Positions 1 through 9,356 of a stretch of 51,415 bases of DNA are shown here, in pieces. Numbering within the stretch: the stretch's first letter is position 1; each line of letters begins with the position of its first letter. Source of the DNA: Thermoplasmata archaeon (GTDB taxonomy: Archaea; Thermoplasmatota; Thermoplasmata; Lutacidiplasmatales; UBA184); the NCBI GenBank assembly GCA_021821785.1, contig JAKACD010000006.1:1-51415 (forward strand), given 5' to 3'. The notes beneath the pieces were generated by a model that had not been told where the DNA came from, did not search any database, and saw nothing but the letters and a program-made list of their open reading frames with translations. A program made the translations under genes and the position numbers.

Positions 1-760
1 GTTGAGAATCTGAAGGCTCCACGAGGTGCTCGTCAAAAGACCCACAAACTGGAATGAGAACGGGTACGAGTAACGGAACGACAGGTGAATGAGCACGCTC
101 GACCCGTTAACGATCACCTCCCCCTGAGATGGGATCGGATAGTACATGAAGCCCGGGAAGTAGGTTATGTTCGTGAGAGTGGCGGTCCACGCAAAGGTGC
201 CGTTCAATACCCCATCATTTGAGCCGGCAAGGGTGTGGGTCGGCCCGGGGCCGTAGATGCCCCGTCCTCCGGAATTGGGCGGGGAGACCGCTGAGGATAG
301 CTGGACCGTCCAGGAGACGTTCCAGGGCAGCCCGGACTGCACGAACGTCACGTAGGAGGTGCCGGGTACCGGCGGGCTGTAGTACACCGTCACGTGGACC
401 GCGGCGCCGCCGACGTGGACGGTCGTCACGAAGGCATAGCTGCGGTATCCCATCAGGTCCCCGGTATAGAGGGGATAGCTCCCATTGGGTTCCGCGAGCG
501 TGATGGCCGACAGGGTCGAGTGCTAGGCCGTCGCGTTCAAGGTGACCGACCAGTTCGTTCCGGGGGTCAAACCGGTCTCCGTGAATGTCACCGGGTAGGC
601 GGCGACCGCAACGCTCGGCGTCCCGGATCCCGAGGCATCCGGGACTATCGCCCGCGCAAGCTAGGATGGCCCGAACCGCCCGACGGCAGGTTTAGCACCG
701 CCGTGCTGGTCAACAGGAGGAGTGCGAGAGCGACGACGCCCACGCCGACTACGCGCGTTC
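1..760 (-). pseudogene. Secreted/cell-surface protein with tandem '(V/F)xFxxxGLxxxTxWSVxL' repeats, disrupted; continues past left edge
   Basis: Minus-strand reading gives a signal-peptide-like stretch (VVGVGVVALALLLLTSTAVLNLPSGGSG), then in another frame VAAYPVTFTETGLTPGTNWSVTLNATA*HSTLSAITLAEPNGSYPLYTGDL...SYVTFVQSGLPWNVSWTVQLSS...YPFSFQFVGLLTSTSWSLQILN. A frameshift is needed around 648-660 and there is an in-frame TAG at 523-525. Confidence 0.7.
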
Positions 761-1047
761 GACTCGATCTACCTTTACACCTGCCAACATTAAGAACCCT
801 TGGCCGCCTCACTTTCTAGCCCGTCATCGAGTAGCGGATACCGCGGCGCGACGATTTCGCGGCGGGTCCGTTCGATGCGGCGACCCTCACGGGGCTCGTG
901 AGGGTGTCGCTCGTCGGCGATCGTCCCTGAGGGTCGATCGAGAAGCCTCGCGGACGGGCCGGCGGCCGCACGCCGTCACCAAAATGGAGGGCGGATCGTG
1001 GGTAGGGTCCTCACCGGAGGGACGGAGGAAGGGGTTGCGCGTTCCGG

Positions 1048-2388
1048 CTAGCGGCGCCGGGAAGCCCGATACGCGACGGCGACCGCTACGGCCGCTCCCA
1101 CGGCCACGATCCCGATGGTCAGGTAGTAGACCCACGAGGTGGTGTCCGGCGCGATGCTCGTCGATCCCTGCCCGGGGCAGAGGTTGTGGGTCGCGTTGAG
1201 GCAGCCGGCGGCTGCGGTGGCCGTCGCCGGATCCAGCGGGACGGTCGCGACCTCGACCGTCGGCACACCGGGGGTCGCGTTCACGGCTGTGGCAGCCATC
1301 ATCGACGGGCCCGTGCCCATCATGCCGTCGCCCATGGCCGGGGTCGTGTCGCTCGTCCCGAAGAGCGAGGTCGCCGCGCTGAGACGGAACGAGGCCGCCT
1401 CACCCATGAACTGGACCGCGAGGCGGTGGGTCTCCATCATCGCGAAGCCCATCCGGTAGCCGTCCCATGGGTGTCCACCTGGGCCGTCAAAGAAGTTCGC
1501 GCCCCGGGGCAGGAAGATCATCCCGTCGAGCACTTGGAGGTTGCTCGAGAAATCGAGGGTGATCGCCGGAAGTACGGTGCCGCCCGGGAGGGTCATGGAG
1601 CCGACGACCGCGCCGTCCACCGTCACCCCACCGGTGACGTTGAGACTGCCCGCGGGTACCCCCGAGAGGGTCGTAATCGCTCCACTCGCGTTCGTCTTTT
1701 CGTACGACCACACAACCGACCAGTTCCCCTGGCCTTCGTAGGCGCTCGTAGCGTTCCACGTGTCGCCGACAGAGAGGGTCAGCGGGAAGAGGCCGAGCGC
1801 CGGGTCGAACGAGAGGCGGGCCTGTGCCTGACCCGCGGCGTGGAACTCCTCGGTCACATGCCTCACCCCTTGCGGGGTCACGACCCAGATCTCGGAGCTG
1901 GAGACGGCCACCGCGTTCGCGGTCGCGGAGGCGTTGAGCACCGCGAACGCCGGGACGGCGGTTCCGTTCTCATAGACCCCCCCTGCGCGCGTGACGTTGA
2001 CGTAGCCGACGGCATGCTCGTAGGTCGCGTGGCTCAGGTTCACTTGAAGGTCGGGGCTCACGCAGTCGGGAGCGCAGTACTGGGCCGTGAAGTTCGACAG
2101 CACCGTGCGCTCGACACTGAGCTGGAAGACGGGGGAGGACAGGTTGGTCAGGTTGAAGACCGTGTACCACGCCATGTAGGCGTGGATGGTGTGGACCCCG
2201 TTCGCCATGGGGCTAGTGAAGTTGAACCACTTCTCCCCCCCATAGGACCATGAGTCCGGAGCCACCGCGGACACCGGGGCGGCCGATCCTTCGGGCAGCG
2301 CGACGACCAGAGGCGCGAGAAAGGTGGTGCTGAGCAACAGTGCGGCGATGGCGACGCTACGAACCGAGGGGAATCTGCGGGCCCGCAT
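1048..2388 (-). CDS. Secreted protein with N-terminal signal peptide and C-terminal membrane anchor, unknown function
   Basis: 446 aa ORF; hydrophobic N-terminus (SVAIAALLLSTTFLAPLVVA), many N-x-S/T sequons, C-terminal TM (WVYYLTIGIVAVGAAVAVAVAYRASRRR). Confidence 0.8.
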   Translation of the reverse strand: MRARRFPSVRSVAIAALLLSTTFLAPLVVALPEGSAAPVSAVAPDSWSYGGEKWFNFTSPMANGVHTIHAYMAWYTVFNLTNLSSPVFQLSVERTVLSNFTAQYCAPDCVSPDLQVNLSHATYEHAVGYVNVTRAGGVYENGTAVPAFAVLNASATANAVAVSSSEIWVVTPQGVRHVTEEFHAAGQAQARLSFDPALGLFPLTLSVGDTWNATSAYEGQGNWSVVWSYEKTNASGAITTLSGVPAGSLNVTGGVTVDGAVVGSMTLPGGTVLPAITLDFSSNLQVLDGMIFLPRGANFFDGPGGHPWDGYRMGFAMMETHRLAVQFMGEAASFRLSAATSLFGTSDTTPAMGDGMMGTGPSMMAATAVNATPGVPTVEVATVPLDPATATAAAGCLNATHNLCPGQGSTSIAPDTTSWVYYLTIGIVAVGAAVAVAVAYRASRRR

Positions 2389-2573
2389 GGTTCATCGGCA
2401 GAACCAGTCCGGCGCGCCCCATAGGGGCTACGTCAAGTGAGACTCACGGAAGGGGCGCGCGGTCCGACGCCCGCGTCGAGTTCTGACTACGACGGCTATG
2501 CCGGGATAGCCCGCCGCGGACTGGCGACGTTCACCGACCGGGGCTCCCCGAACGCTCGGGGGCCGCGGGCGGC

Positions 2574-3308
2574 TCAGGGCCCGGGTAGGACGCGGCCAGC
2601 GGGGAGAGTCCAGCTCGAGTCGATCAGCCAAGCGTGGAGGATCCGCCGGGGATGTAGGCGCGTCAGGTCCGCGTGCGCGGACCCATGGAACTCGACATGG
2701 CCCCGTCCCTGCCAGATCTCACGGAGCCGGTAGCTATCGAGCAATGTGTAGACGACCTGTCGGAGCCCGGGTATGGCCGGGTCCGGACTAGGGAGGGTCC
2801 TCAGGCAGAGTCGGTTCGGGGTGGTGGGAAGGTCCTGGGGATCACCCCGGGCGCCGTACGAGAAAGCGACCTTGAGGAGGGGACCCGACCTTCGACGGAT
2901 CGTCCCGACGATCTCGTTCCCGTCCTCGAGGAGCGCTTCGGGCTCGCACATCATCTTGGCCATGCCGTAGAGCTCCCGGCCGACGAGCAGCGCCTCATCG
3001 CTCGAGGTCCAGAGGAACGGGGCGTAGGTCGACCTGAGGTCTCGATAGCGCACTCCAACCAGTAACCCCCCCTCGTGATACCGACCGGGTCCCGGGACCT
3101 GCCGCATGTCGCCGACGAACGCGCACACGAACGGCCGCTCGGGCAGTTCGAACGGCGGAGGAATGAACGAAGCGATCTCGTTCGGATCGGCTTCGAACTG
3201 CACCAACACCTGGCGACAATCCGTCATCTCGAACGGCGGCGGGCCGTACGCGGGCGAGGTCCACGGCAGGGAATACCCCTCAGGCGCTCCAGTGGGCATG
3301 GCTCCCAC
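2574..3308 (-). CDS. Acetoacetate decarboxylase-like (ADC family) protein
   Basis: 244 aa; ADC-like pattern (PPFELPERPFVCAFVGDMRQVPGPGRYHEGGLLVGVRYRD...GRELYGMAKMMCEPEALLEDGNEIVGTIRRRSG). Confidence 0.75.
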   Translation of the reverse strand: MGAMPTGAPEGYSLPWTSPAYGPPPFEMTDCRQVLVQFEADPNEIASFIPPPFELPERPFVCAFVGDMRQVPGPGRYHEGGLLVGVRYRDLRSTYAPFLWTSSDEALLVGRELYGMAKMMCEPEALLEDGNEIVGTIRRRSGPLLKVAFSYGARGDPQDLPTTPNRLCLRTLPSPDPAIPGLRQVVYTLLDSYRLREIWQGRGHVEFHGSAHADLTRLHPRRILHAWLIDSSWTLPAGRVLPGP

Positions 3309-3481
3309 GAAGGACGCGGGCTACTTGAGGAGGGCTGGGCCGGCGGCCCCGCTCCCGATGCGCACCGCGCGGGTTCGGCGAACCGCGCCGCCTTCATCTA
3401 GGGCTGCCCCTCTCACCCCCGGTCGGAGGTCGCCGGGCCACCGAGGGCCGGGATTTCGCCCGGCGGCACCGAAATCGGTCG

Positions 3482-4342
3482 ATGATCCTGATCGTGGTCT
3501 CCGAATCCGATCCGGTCGCAACCCGGGTCGCGGATCGTTGGGGCACCCCGCCGGCCACCGGGGACCATCTTGATGGCGCTGCGATCCGTCAGCTGGCGCC
3601 CGATGTCCTGCTCGTGCGACGTGCGGTCCGTCATATCCACGACGAGCACTTTGACCGACGTCTTCCCACGGCAATCCGGGAGCGCCGCCCGACGCTGGTC
3701 TTTCCATCGATCCACCGCAGCGAGCAGAACGTGGCCTGCCTCACCGTCCATCCCCTCGGGAACCCGGGTCCGCGGGCGGAGTTCGGAGGGCGCCCCTACA
3801 CGTGGGTTCCCACGGATGCCCGTCGGATGGCCGCCGCGCTCCGCGCGCTTTCCGAACGGGCCGGCGCCTCCGGGCTCGCGCCGACCTTCGAGGCGACCCA
3901 CCATGGTCCCGAGCTCGGTCTGCCGGCCTTCTTTGTCGAGATCGGGTACGGGGCCGCACCCGGCCCTACGGACGCCTCCGTCTCGGCGCTGGCCGAGGCG
4001 ATCCCCGAGCTTGCCCCTGACCCGAGGGACCGGGTCGCGGTCGGGATCGGTGGGGGACATTACGCACCCCACTTCACGGAGCTCGTGCTACGACGCCGCT
4101 GGGCCGTGGCTCATATCGTCGCGCGCCACGCGTTGACCGAATTGACGGTGGACAGCGCCCGCGCCGCCTGGGCTTCGAGCGCCGGGGCCGAAGGGTTTCT
4201 GTTCGCCCGAGCGCAGGATGCGGAGCATGCCGCGCTCCGGGGATGGGCGACGCGCCTACGGGAAACCGAGGCGCCCGTCCGGGCGCCGAGCTCCGCGGAG
4301 CGGGATTCGTTCAGTCGCGACGCTCGCCCTTCTGGAACATGA
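3482..4342 (+). CDS. dtdA: D-aminoacyl-tRNA deacylase, archaeal DtdA type
   Basis: 286 aa; SIHRSEQNVACLTVHPLGNPG, EATHHGP, FFVEIG, GIGGGHYAPHFTELVL are typical of archaeal DtdA. Confidence 0.9.
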   Translation: MILIVVSESDPVATRVADRWGTPPATGDHLDGAAIRQLAPDVLLVRRAVRHIHDEHFDRRLPTAIRERRPTLVFPSIHRSEQNVACLTVHPLGNPGPRAEFGGRPYTWVPTDARRMAAALRALSERAGASGLAPTFEATHHGPELGLPAFFVEIGYGAAPGPTDASVSALAEAIPELAPDPRDRVAVGIGGGHYAPHFTELVLRRRWAVAHIVARHALTELTVDSARAAWASSAGAEGFLFARAQDAEHAALRGWATRLRETEAPVRAPSSAERDSFSRDARPSGT

Positions 4343-4565
4343 TGGCACCGGACCGATAGACCGCCTTTCCGAGCCGGACCGGTTGAGTGGAGGCGACGCC
4401 CGGAGTCCGTTCGGCGAGCATCAGGCTCTCTACGATTTGCCGGAACAGGGCGCTCTGGTTGATCTCGGGGTGCCGCTCGAGGAAGTGCGCCTCCTCCGGG
4501 GTGATGGTGATGTTCTTCCGCAGCATTCCGCTTACCGGAGCCTCGGCACGCTGGCGTGTCCGCAT
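4311..4565 (-). CDS. Small ribbon-helix-helix-like putative DNA-binding protein
   Basis: 84 aa; MLRKNITITPEEAHFLERHPEINQSALFRQIVESLM resembles an RHH fold; TATA-like cttata ~24 nt upstream of the ATG at 4565. Confidence 0.55.
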   Translation of the reverse strand: MRTRQRAEAPVSGMLRKNITITPEEAHFLERHPEINQSALFRQIVESLMLAERTPGVASTQPVRLGKAVYRSGAIMFQKGERRD

Positions 4566-4582
4566 GGGGCCGAGGAGTCAGT

Positions 4583-4612
4583 GCGCGTATAAGTGCGTAT
4601 GGGTGCGTAGGA
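4583..4612. promoter_or_regulatory. Three tandem 10-bp direct repeats (GCGCGTATAA / GTGCGTATGG / GTGCGTAGGA) over the RHH-gene promoter
   Basis: Direct reading of 4583-4612; the minus-strand TATA-like element lies inside the first repeat. Confidence 0.5.
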
Positions 4613-4730
4613 AATCCTGGAGAATCCCTCTCCGGCGAGCTGAGGTCCGGGCCTTCCGGGAAACGCCCCTGCGCGGGGCGACGCGTTGCGGTACCCGGGA
4701 CGCGCCCGCCGACGCGCTTCCCGAGGATTC

Positions 4731-5255
4731 ATGCCGCCCGGTGCCTCGAGGTCCAACGTGGCGCCCCCCGTGATCATCCAGGTCGTGGGGGCGAGCGGCT
4801 CGGGAAAGTCGCTCGTCATCGAGCGCGCCGTCCGCCGCCTCGCGGCTCGCGGACTCGCGGTGGGCGTCGTGAAGCATTCCCATCACTCGCCCGATCTTTC
4901 GGGAAAGGACTCCGCTCGGTTCGCGAAGGCGGGCGCCTCCGTAGTCCTGTTCGCGTCCGACCGCTCGTTCGTCACGTTCCGAGGCCGGACCGAGGACCTC
5001 GTCCCGGCGCTCCCGGTCGACGTCGTACTGGTGGAAGGATACTCGCGTCGCACGTTCGGGGGACTCCGCCTACGGATGCAGGGGCCCGGGGATGCCTCGG
5101 CCGCGCTCGTTCGGATCCTGCGCGCGGCCCCCCTGCGGCCGGGTCCGACCCGCCTGAAGGTCGACGGCCGGTCCCGACCCGTTCGCGGGCCGTGGAGGTT
5201 CGTGGCGTATCTCCTTAGGGCGAACGACGTCCGGCACGTGGAGCGGGAGGATTGA
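4731..5255 (+). CDS. mobB: Molybdopterin-guanine dinucleotide biosynthesis protein MobB
   Basis: P-loop VVGASGSGKS, VGVVKHSHH, VDVVLVEGYS; ATG at 4731 preferred over the upstream TTG. Confidence 0.85.
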   Translation: MPPGASRSNVAPPVIIQVVGASGSGKSLVIERAVRRLAARGLAVGVVKHSHHSPDLSGKDSARFAKAGASVVLFASDRSFVTFRGRTEDLVPALPVDVVLVEGYSRRTFGGLRLRMQGPGDASAALVRILRAAPLRPGPTRLKVDGRSRPVRGPWRFVAYLLRANDVRHVERED

Positions 5256-5256
5256 C

Positions 5257-5826
5257 GTGGGGGAGGGGCCTCGGTCGGTCGGCCGCGCCTACCTCTTGGC
5301 CGGACGGGCAACGCGGTTCCCGGGGAAGTTCCTGCTCTCCGTGGACGGGGAGACGATCGTCGGGCGCGAGGTGCGGCTGCTGCGATCTCTCGGTCTCTCC
5401 GTGACCGTGGTCAGTGTCCTTCCCCTCGAGCTCCCGGGGGTACGCGTCGTCCGAGATCCGTTCGATCGCGGGCCGCTCGGGGGCCTCGCGCGCGTGCTCA
5501 CCGAGACGGTCGATCCGTTCTTCCTATTCGGAGCGGATATGCCGTTCCTCGATCGGGACTCGCTCCTCGCGATGCGCGCGCGCTACCGGGGACCCGCGCT
5601 CGTGCCGATCGATCGCTCGGGTCGCTGGCAGGTCCTTCACGCCATCTACTCCGGCCGAGAGCGGGGGGTGGTGGAAGAGCTCCTACCGAAGGGGGTCGGA
5701 TTGCGCGGCCTGGTCGAGCAGCTCCAGCGCACGGGGGCCGTGGAGCTCTGGGGGCCCGGGACGGTCGCGGAAGCCTCCTTCGCCGACATCGATACGCCCG
5801 CGGATCTGGTGAGGGTCCGCGAGTAG
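5257..5826 (+). CDS. mobA: Molybdenum cofactor guanylyltransferase (MobA-like)
   Basis: 189 aa, GTG start; YLLAGRATRFPGKFLLSVDGETIVGR, FLFGADMPFLD, DIDTPADL. Confidence 0.85.
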   Translation: MGEGPRSVGRAYLLAGRATRFPGKFLLSVDGETIVGREVRLLRSLGLSVTVVSVLPLELPGVRVVRDPFDRGPLGGLARVLTETVDPFFLFGADMPFLDRDSLLAMRARYRGPALVPIDRSGRWQVLHAIYSGRERGVVEELLPKGVGLRGLVEQLQRTGAVELWGPGTVAEASFADIDTPADLVRVRE

Positions 5827-5958
5827 CCGCCGACCGACCCCGCCCCGCGCTCGGTGCGCCTCCGCCGTTCGCGAACGTATCGGCCCCGGGCGCCGCGCGG
5901 ATTCCTAAATACCGCCACGTGCTGAGGTGTCGCAAGGAGCGATTCGCCCGTCTAGAGT

Positions 5959-8877
5959 ATGGTTCACGTGGTCCTGGATGGGCAGTCGCACGAGGTCGCT
6001 CCCGACACCCGCGTTCTCGATTTCTTGCGGACTCAGGGACGCGCGCCCCCCAGCCTCTGCTACCACCCGAAGCTCGGGCCGCTCAAGACCTGCGATGCCT
6101 GCCTCGTCGTCGCCGACGGCCAGGTCGTGCGGGCCTGTGCGACGATGGTCTCGGAAGGGCTCGAGCTCGATGCCTCGAGTCCGATGATCGTCGCCGCGCA
6201 GCGCACCGCGATGGACCGGATCGTCGAGAACCACGAGTTCGCCTGCACGCTCTGCGACCGCAACAACGGCGACTGTGAGCTCCACAACACGGCGGTACGC
6301 TTCGGGATCAAGGAACAGCACTACCGGCCGAAGCCGTACGCGATGGATGAAACGAGCCCGTTCTACGCCTACAACCCGAACCAGTGCATCCTGTGCGGCC
6401 GATGCGTGGAAGCCTGCCAGGATGTCGTGGTGAACGAGGTCATTCACATCGATTGGAGCCTCTCGCCGCCCCGGGTCGTGTGGGACCAGGGGGTCCCTAT
6501 CGACCGGTCCTCCTGCGTCTCCTGCGGGACGTGCGCGACCGTCTGCCCGGTCGACGCGATGATGGAGAAGTCGATGCGGGGAAGGGCGGCTCACTTCTCA
6601 AACCTGGCCCCGGAGACCCGGGACAAGCTCGTCCACTGGACGAAGGAGGCCTCCCCGGACCTGGAGCCGCTCTGGCTCACGAGCGAGCTTGAGGCGGCGG
6701 CCCGGCAGGGTTCGATCCGTCGGACGAAGACGGTCTGCACGTTCTGCGGGGTAGGCTGCTCGTTCGAGGTATGGACCCGGGGACGCGAGATCCTGAAGGT
6801 CCTCCCGAAGACCGAGTCGCCCGCGAACGGGATCGCGACCTGCGTGAAGGGCAAGTTCGGCTACGACTTCGTGAACAGTCCGAACCGTCTCACGGAGCCC
6901 CTCGCGCGCGCAGGCGACCGGTTCGTCGGGGTCAGTTGGGACGAGGCGCTCGACGACATCGCCCGGCGGATGACGGAGATCCGGGACCGTTACGGACCGG
7001 ATTCGATCGGGGTCATCGCGACCTGCACGGGCACGAACGAGGAAGGGTATCTCACCCAGAAGTTCGCGCGGCAGGTCCTCGGCACGAACAACATCGACAA
7101 CTGCGCCCGCTACTGCCAAGCGCCGGCCACGACCGGTCTCTTCCGCACCGTGGGCATCGGGGCCGACCCCGGCACGTTCGTCGATATCGAGCAGTCCGAC
7201 CTCGTGATGACGATCGGGTCGAACGCCGCGGAAGCCCACCCGGTCCTCGCCGGTCGGATCAAGCGGTCCCAGAAGCTCCGGAAATCGAAGCTCGTGGTGG
7301 TCGACCCCCGCCGCCACGAGCTCGCGCAACGCGCCGACCTCTTCCTCGCGCCTCGATCGGGCACCGACCTCGTGCTGCTCAACGCGGTCGCGAAGTACAT
7401 CATCGACCAAGGCTGGGAGGCGCGGGAGTTCATCGCCGAGCGGACGAGCGACTTCGCCGAGTTCCGCGACCGGCTCGCCCGCTATACGCTCGACTTCGCA
7501 GAGGAGGTCACGGGCCTCCCGCGCGCCGACATCGTCCGCATGGCGGAGATGTTCCATGCGGCACGGTCCGCCTGCATCCTCTGGGCGATGGGGGTCACCC
7601 AGCACCAGAACGGCAGCGACACCTCGACCGCGATCTGCAACCTTCTCCTCGTCACCGGGAACTTCGGTCGGCCGGGCACGGGCGGGTACCCGTTGCGGGG
7701 CCACTGCAACGTCCAGGGAGTGAGCGACTTTGGCTGCCTCCCCGGCTTCCTTCCGGGATACCAGAAGATCGACGACCCCGATGCCCGGGCCCGGATCGAA
7801 CAGGAGTGGGGAACCCCGCTCCCGAAGACGAAGGGGCTCACGAGCACCGAGTTCGTCGATGCGATCCTCGACGGCCGCATCCGGGCCCTCTACATCCTCG
7901 GGGAGGACAAGCTGCTCGCCGACGCCGATGAGGCGAAGGTCGCGAAGGCGTTCGAACGGCTCGAGCTCCTCGTCGTCCAGGATCTGTTCCTCACCCGTAC
8001 CGCGGAGTTCGCGGACTACGTCCTTCCGGCCGCCGCCTCGCTCGAGAAGGAAGGGACGTTCGTCAACACCGAACGCCGGCTCCAGCGCCTCTACCGCGCG
8101 TTCCCGCCGCTCGGCCAAGCGCGGACCGACGGCGAGATCGTGACGGCGCTGGCGCGACGGCTCGGGGCGAACTGGAGCGGGACCGAACCGAGGGCCGTGC
8201 TGGACGAGGTCGCCCGGGTGACCCCGATGTTCGCCGGCGCCAGCTTCGATCGGCTCGAAGGGTTTTCGAGCCTCCTGTGGCCGATCCGCGCGGACGGCGT
8301 CGATACCCCGGTCCTGCACCGGGAACGGTTCAACTTCCCGGACGGGAAGGCCCGGTTCCACCCGGTCGATTTCGCCCCGCCGACGCCGACCGATGCGGCG
8401 TACGACCTCGCGCTCGACAACGGACGGCTCCTCGAGCACTTCCACTGGGGGAACCTTACGTACGAGGACGCCGGCATCCGTTCGAAGGTCCCCGGTACGT
8501 TCGTCGAGGTCTCCCCACCCCTCGCCGCGGAGCGGGGACTCTCGGAAGGAGACTGGGTCCGCCTCACCTCGGAAGCCGGATCGATCCAGACGCGGGTCCA
8601 CGTGACCGACCGCGTCCCGGACCGGACGCTCTTCCTCACCTTGCACGACCGGGCCGACGGCGCGGTCAACCGATTGACGCGGGACGTGCGGGACGGGCCG
8701 ACCACCACCCCTGACTACAAGGGCACTCGGGTTCGGATGGAACGCCTCGAGAGCCCGGGCCCGCTCGAGTCGCCCGTCCCCGTCACGAACCCCCGCGGCA
8801 AGATCCGCCGCCCGCAGGCGGGGGTGCGGGTCGAAGATAAGTGGGCGCGACCGGACTACCGGCCCCCGGGGAGCTGA
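5959..8877 (+). CDS. fdhA: Formate dehydrogenase catalytic subunit (NuoG-like N-terminus, 4Fe-4S ferredoxin domain, Mo-bisPGD domain; YrhE/YjgC-like)
   Basis: 972 aa; CILCGRCVEACQDV, CVSCGTCATVCPVDAM, CTFCGVGC, and active-site NNIDNCARYCQAPATTGL (Cys rather than Sec). Confidence 0.92.
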   Translation: MVHVVLDGQSHEVAPDTRVLDFLRTQGRAPPSLCYHPKLGPLKTCDACLVVADGQVVRACATMVSEGLELDASSPMIVAAQRTAMDRIVENHEFACTLCDRNNGDCELHNTAVRFGIKEQHYRPKPYAMDETSPFYAYNPNQCILCGRCVEACQDVVVNEVIHIDWSLSPPRVVWDQGVPIDRSSCVSCGTCATVCPVDAMMEKSMRGRAAHFSNLAPETRDKLVHWTKEASPDLEPLWLTSELEAAARQGSIRRTKTVCTFCGVGCSFEVWTRGREILKVLPKTESPANGIATCVKGKFGYDFVNSPNRLTEPLARAGDRFVGVSWDEALDDIARRMTEIRDRYGPDSIGVIATCTGTNEEGYLTQKFARQVLGTNNIDNCARYCQAPATTGLFRTVGIGADPGTFVDIEQSDLVMTIGSNAAEAHPVLAGRIKRSQKLRKSKLVVVDPRRHELAQRADLFLAPRSGTDLVLLNAVAKYIIDQGWEAREFIAERTSDFAEFRDRLARYTLDFAEEVTGLPRADIVRMAEMFHAARSACILWAMGVTQHQNGSDTSTAICNLLLVTGNFGRPGTGGYPLRGHCNVQGVSDFGCLPGFLPGYQKIDDPDARARIEQEWGTPLPKTKGLTSTEFVDAILDGRIRALYILGEDKLLADADEAKVAKAFERLELLVVQDLFLTRTAEFADYVLPAAASLEKEGTFVNTERRLQRLYRAFPPLGQARTDGEIVTALARRLGANWSGTEPRAVLDEVARVTPMFAGASFDRLEGFSSLLWPIRADGVDTPVLHRERFNFPDGKARFHPVDFAPPTPTDAAYDLALDNGRLLEHFHWGNLTYEDAGIRSKVPGTFVEVSPPLAAERGLSEGDWVRLTSEAGSIQTRVHVTDRVPDRTLFLTLHDRADGAVNRLTRDVRDGPTTTPDYKGTRVRMERLESPGPLESPVPVTNPRGKIRRPQAGVRVEDKWARPDYRPPGS

Positions 8878-8885
8878 CCCGCACC

Positions 8886-9356
8886 ATGGCCCGACCGATC
8901 CGATCGCGACCCGCCCCCTCCTCCGGGAGCCGCCCCGCCGCTCTTCCCGAGACCCTCGGTCCGGAGCTCGACGCGTCGGCGACCTCGATCCGGGAGCTGC
9001 TCGAGCTCGTGCGCCTCCTCGAGGAGCGCGGCGTGCTGCGCTTCTCCTCCGACGTCCTGCGTTCCGAGGACCGCCTGGTGGGGGTCCTCACCGACCGTCT
9101 CGACCCCGTGTCGATCCGACGGGCCGTACGGAACCTCGAGGTGCTCGTCCGGACGTTCGAGCGCCTGGACCCGAAAACGCTCGCGGCGCTCACGAGCGGG
9201 GTCCCCGCCGCGCTGGAAGAGGCCCACCGCGCCGAGGGGGATCGGCCGATGGGCCTCCTCGAGATCGCGACCGCGGTACGGGACCCCGAGGTGAACCGCG
9301 GGGTGCGCATGGTCCTCGGTCTCCTCCGCGGGATCGGCCGTAGCGCGGGCCGGTAG
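8886..9356 (+). CDS. DUF1641 protein, formate dehydrogenase-associated (YrhD/YjgD-like)
   Basis: DUF1641-like sequence (LELVRLLEERGVLRFSSDVLRS...VNRGVRMVLGLLRGIG), directly downstream of fdhA as in Bacillus loci. Confidence 0.75.
   Translation: MARPIRSRPAPSSGSRPAALPETLGPELDASATSIRELLELVRLLEERGVLRFSSDVLRSEDRLVGVLTDRLDPVSIRRAVRNLEVLVRTFERLDPKTLAALTSGVPAALEEAHRAEGDRPMGLLEIATAVRDPEVNRGVRMVLGLLRGIGRSAGR

Noticed and set aside
523-525. Pyrrolysine readthrough at the in-frame TAG
   Set aside because: A frameshift in the same gene and ordinary use of TAG stops elsewhere in the window favour a pseudogene or sequence error; kept only as a check in the finding.
2408-2462. CGCGCCCC...GGGGCGCG inverted repeat upstream of the 446-aa secreted protein gene
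   Set aside because: Only 8 bp with a ~35-nt loop in GC-rich DNA; not distinguishable from chance without folding statistics.
3368-3387. Near-palindrome GCGCGGGTTCGgCGAACCGCGC between the ADC-like gene and dtdA as an operator
   Set aside because: A bulge breaks the symmetry and short GC palindromes are expected by chance here; no linked regulator gene.
6598-8646. 682-aa minus-strand ORF opposite fdhA
   Set aside because: Antisense shadow of the FdhA reading frame with no family signature.
5959-8877. Selenocysteine or internal stop in formate dehydrogenase
   Set aside because: The active-site codon region reads NNIDNCARYCQAPATTG with Cys and the frame is uninterrupted, so no recoding is needed.
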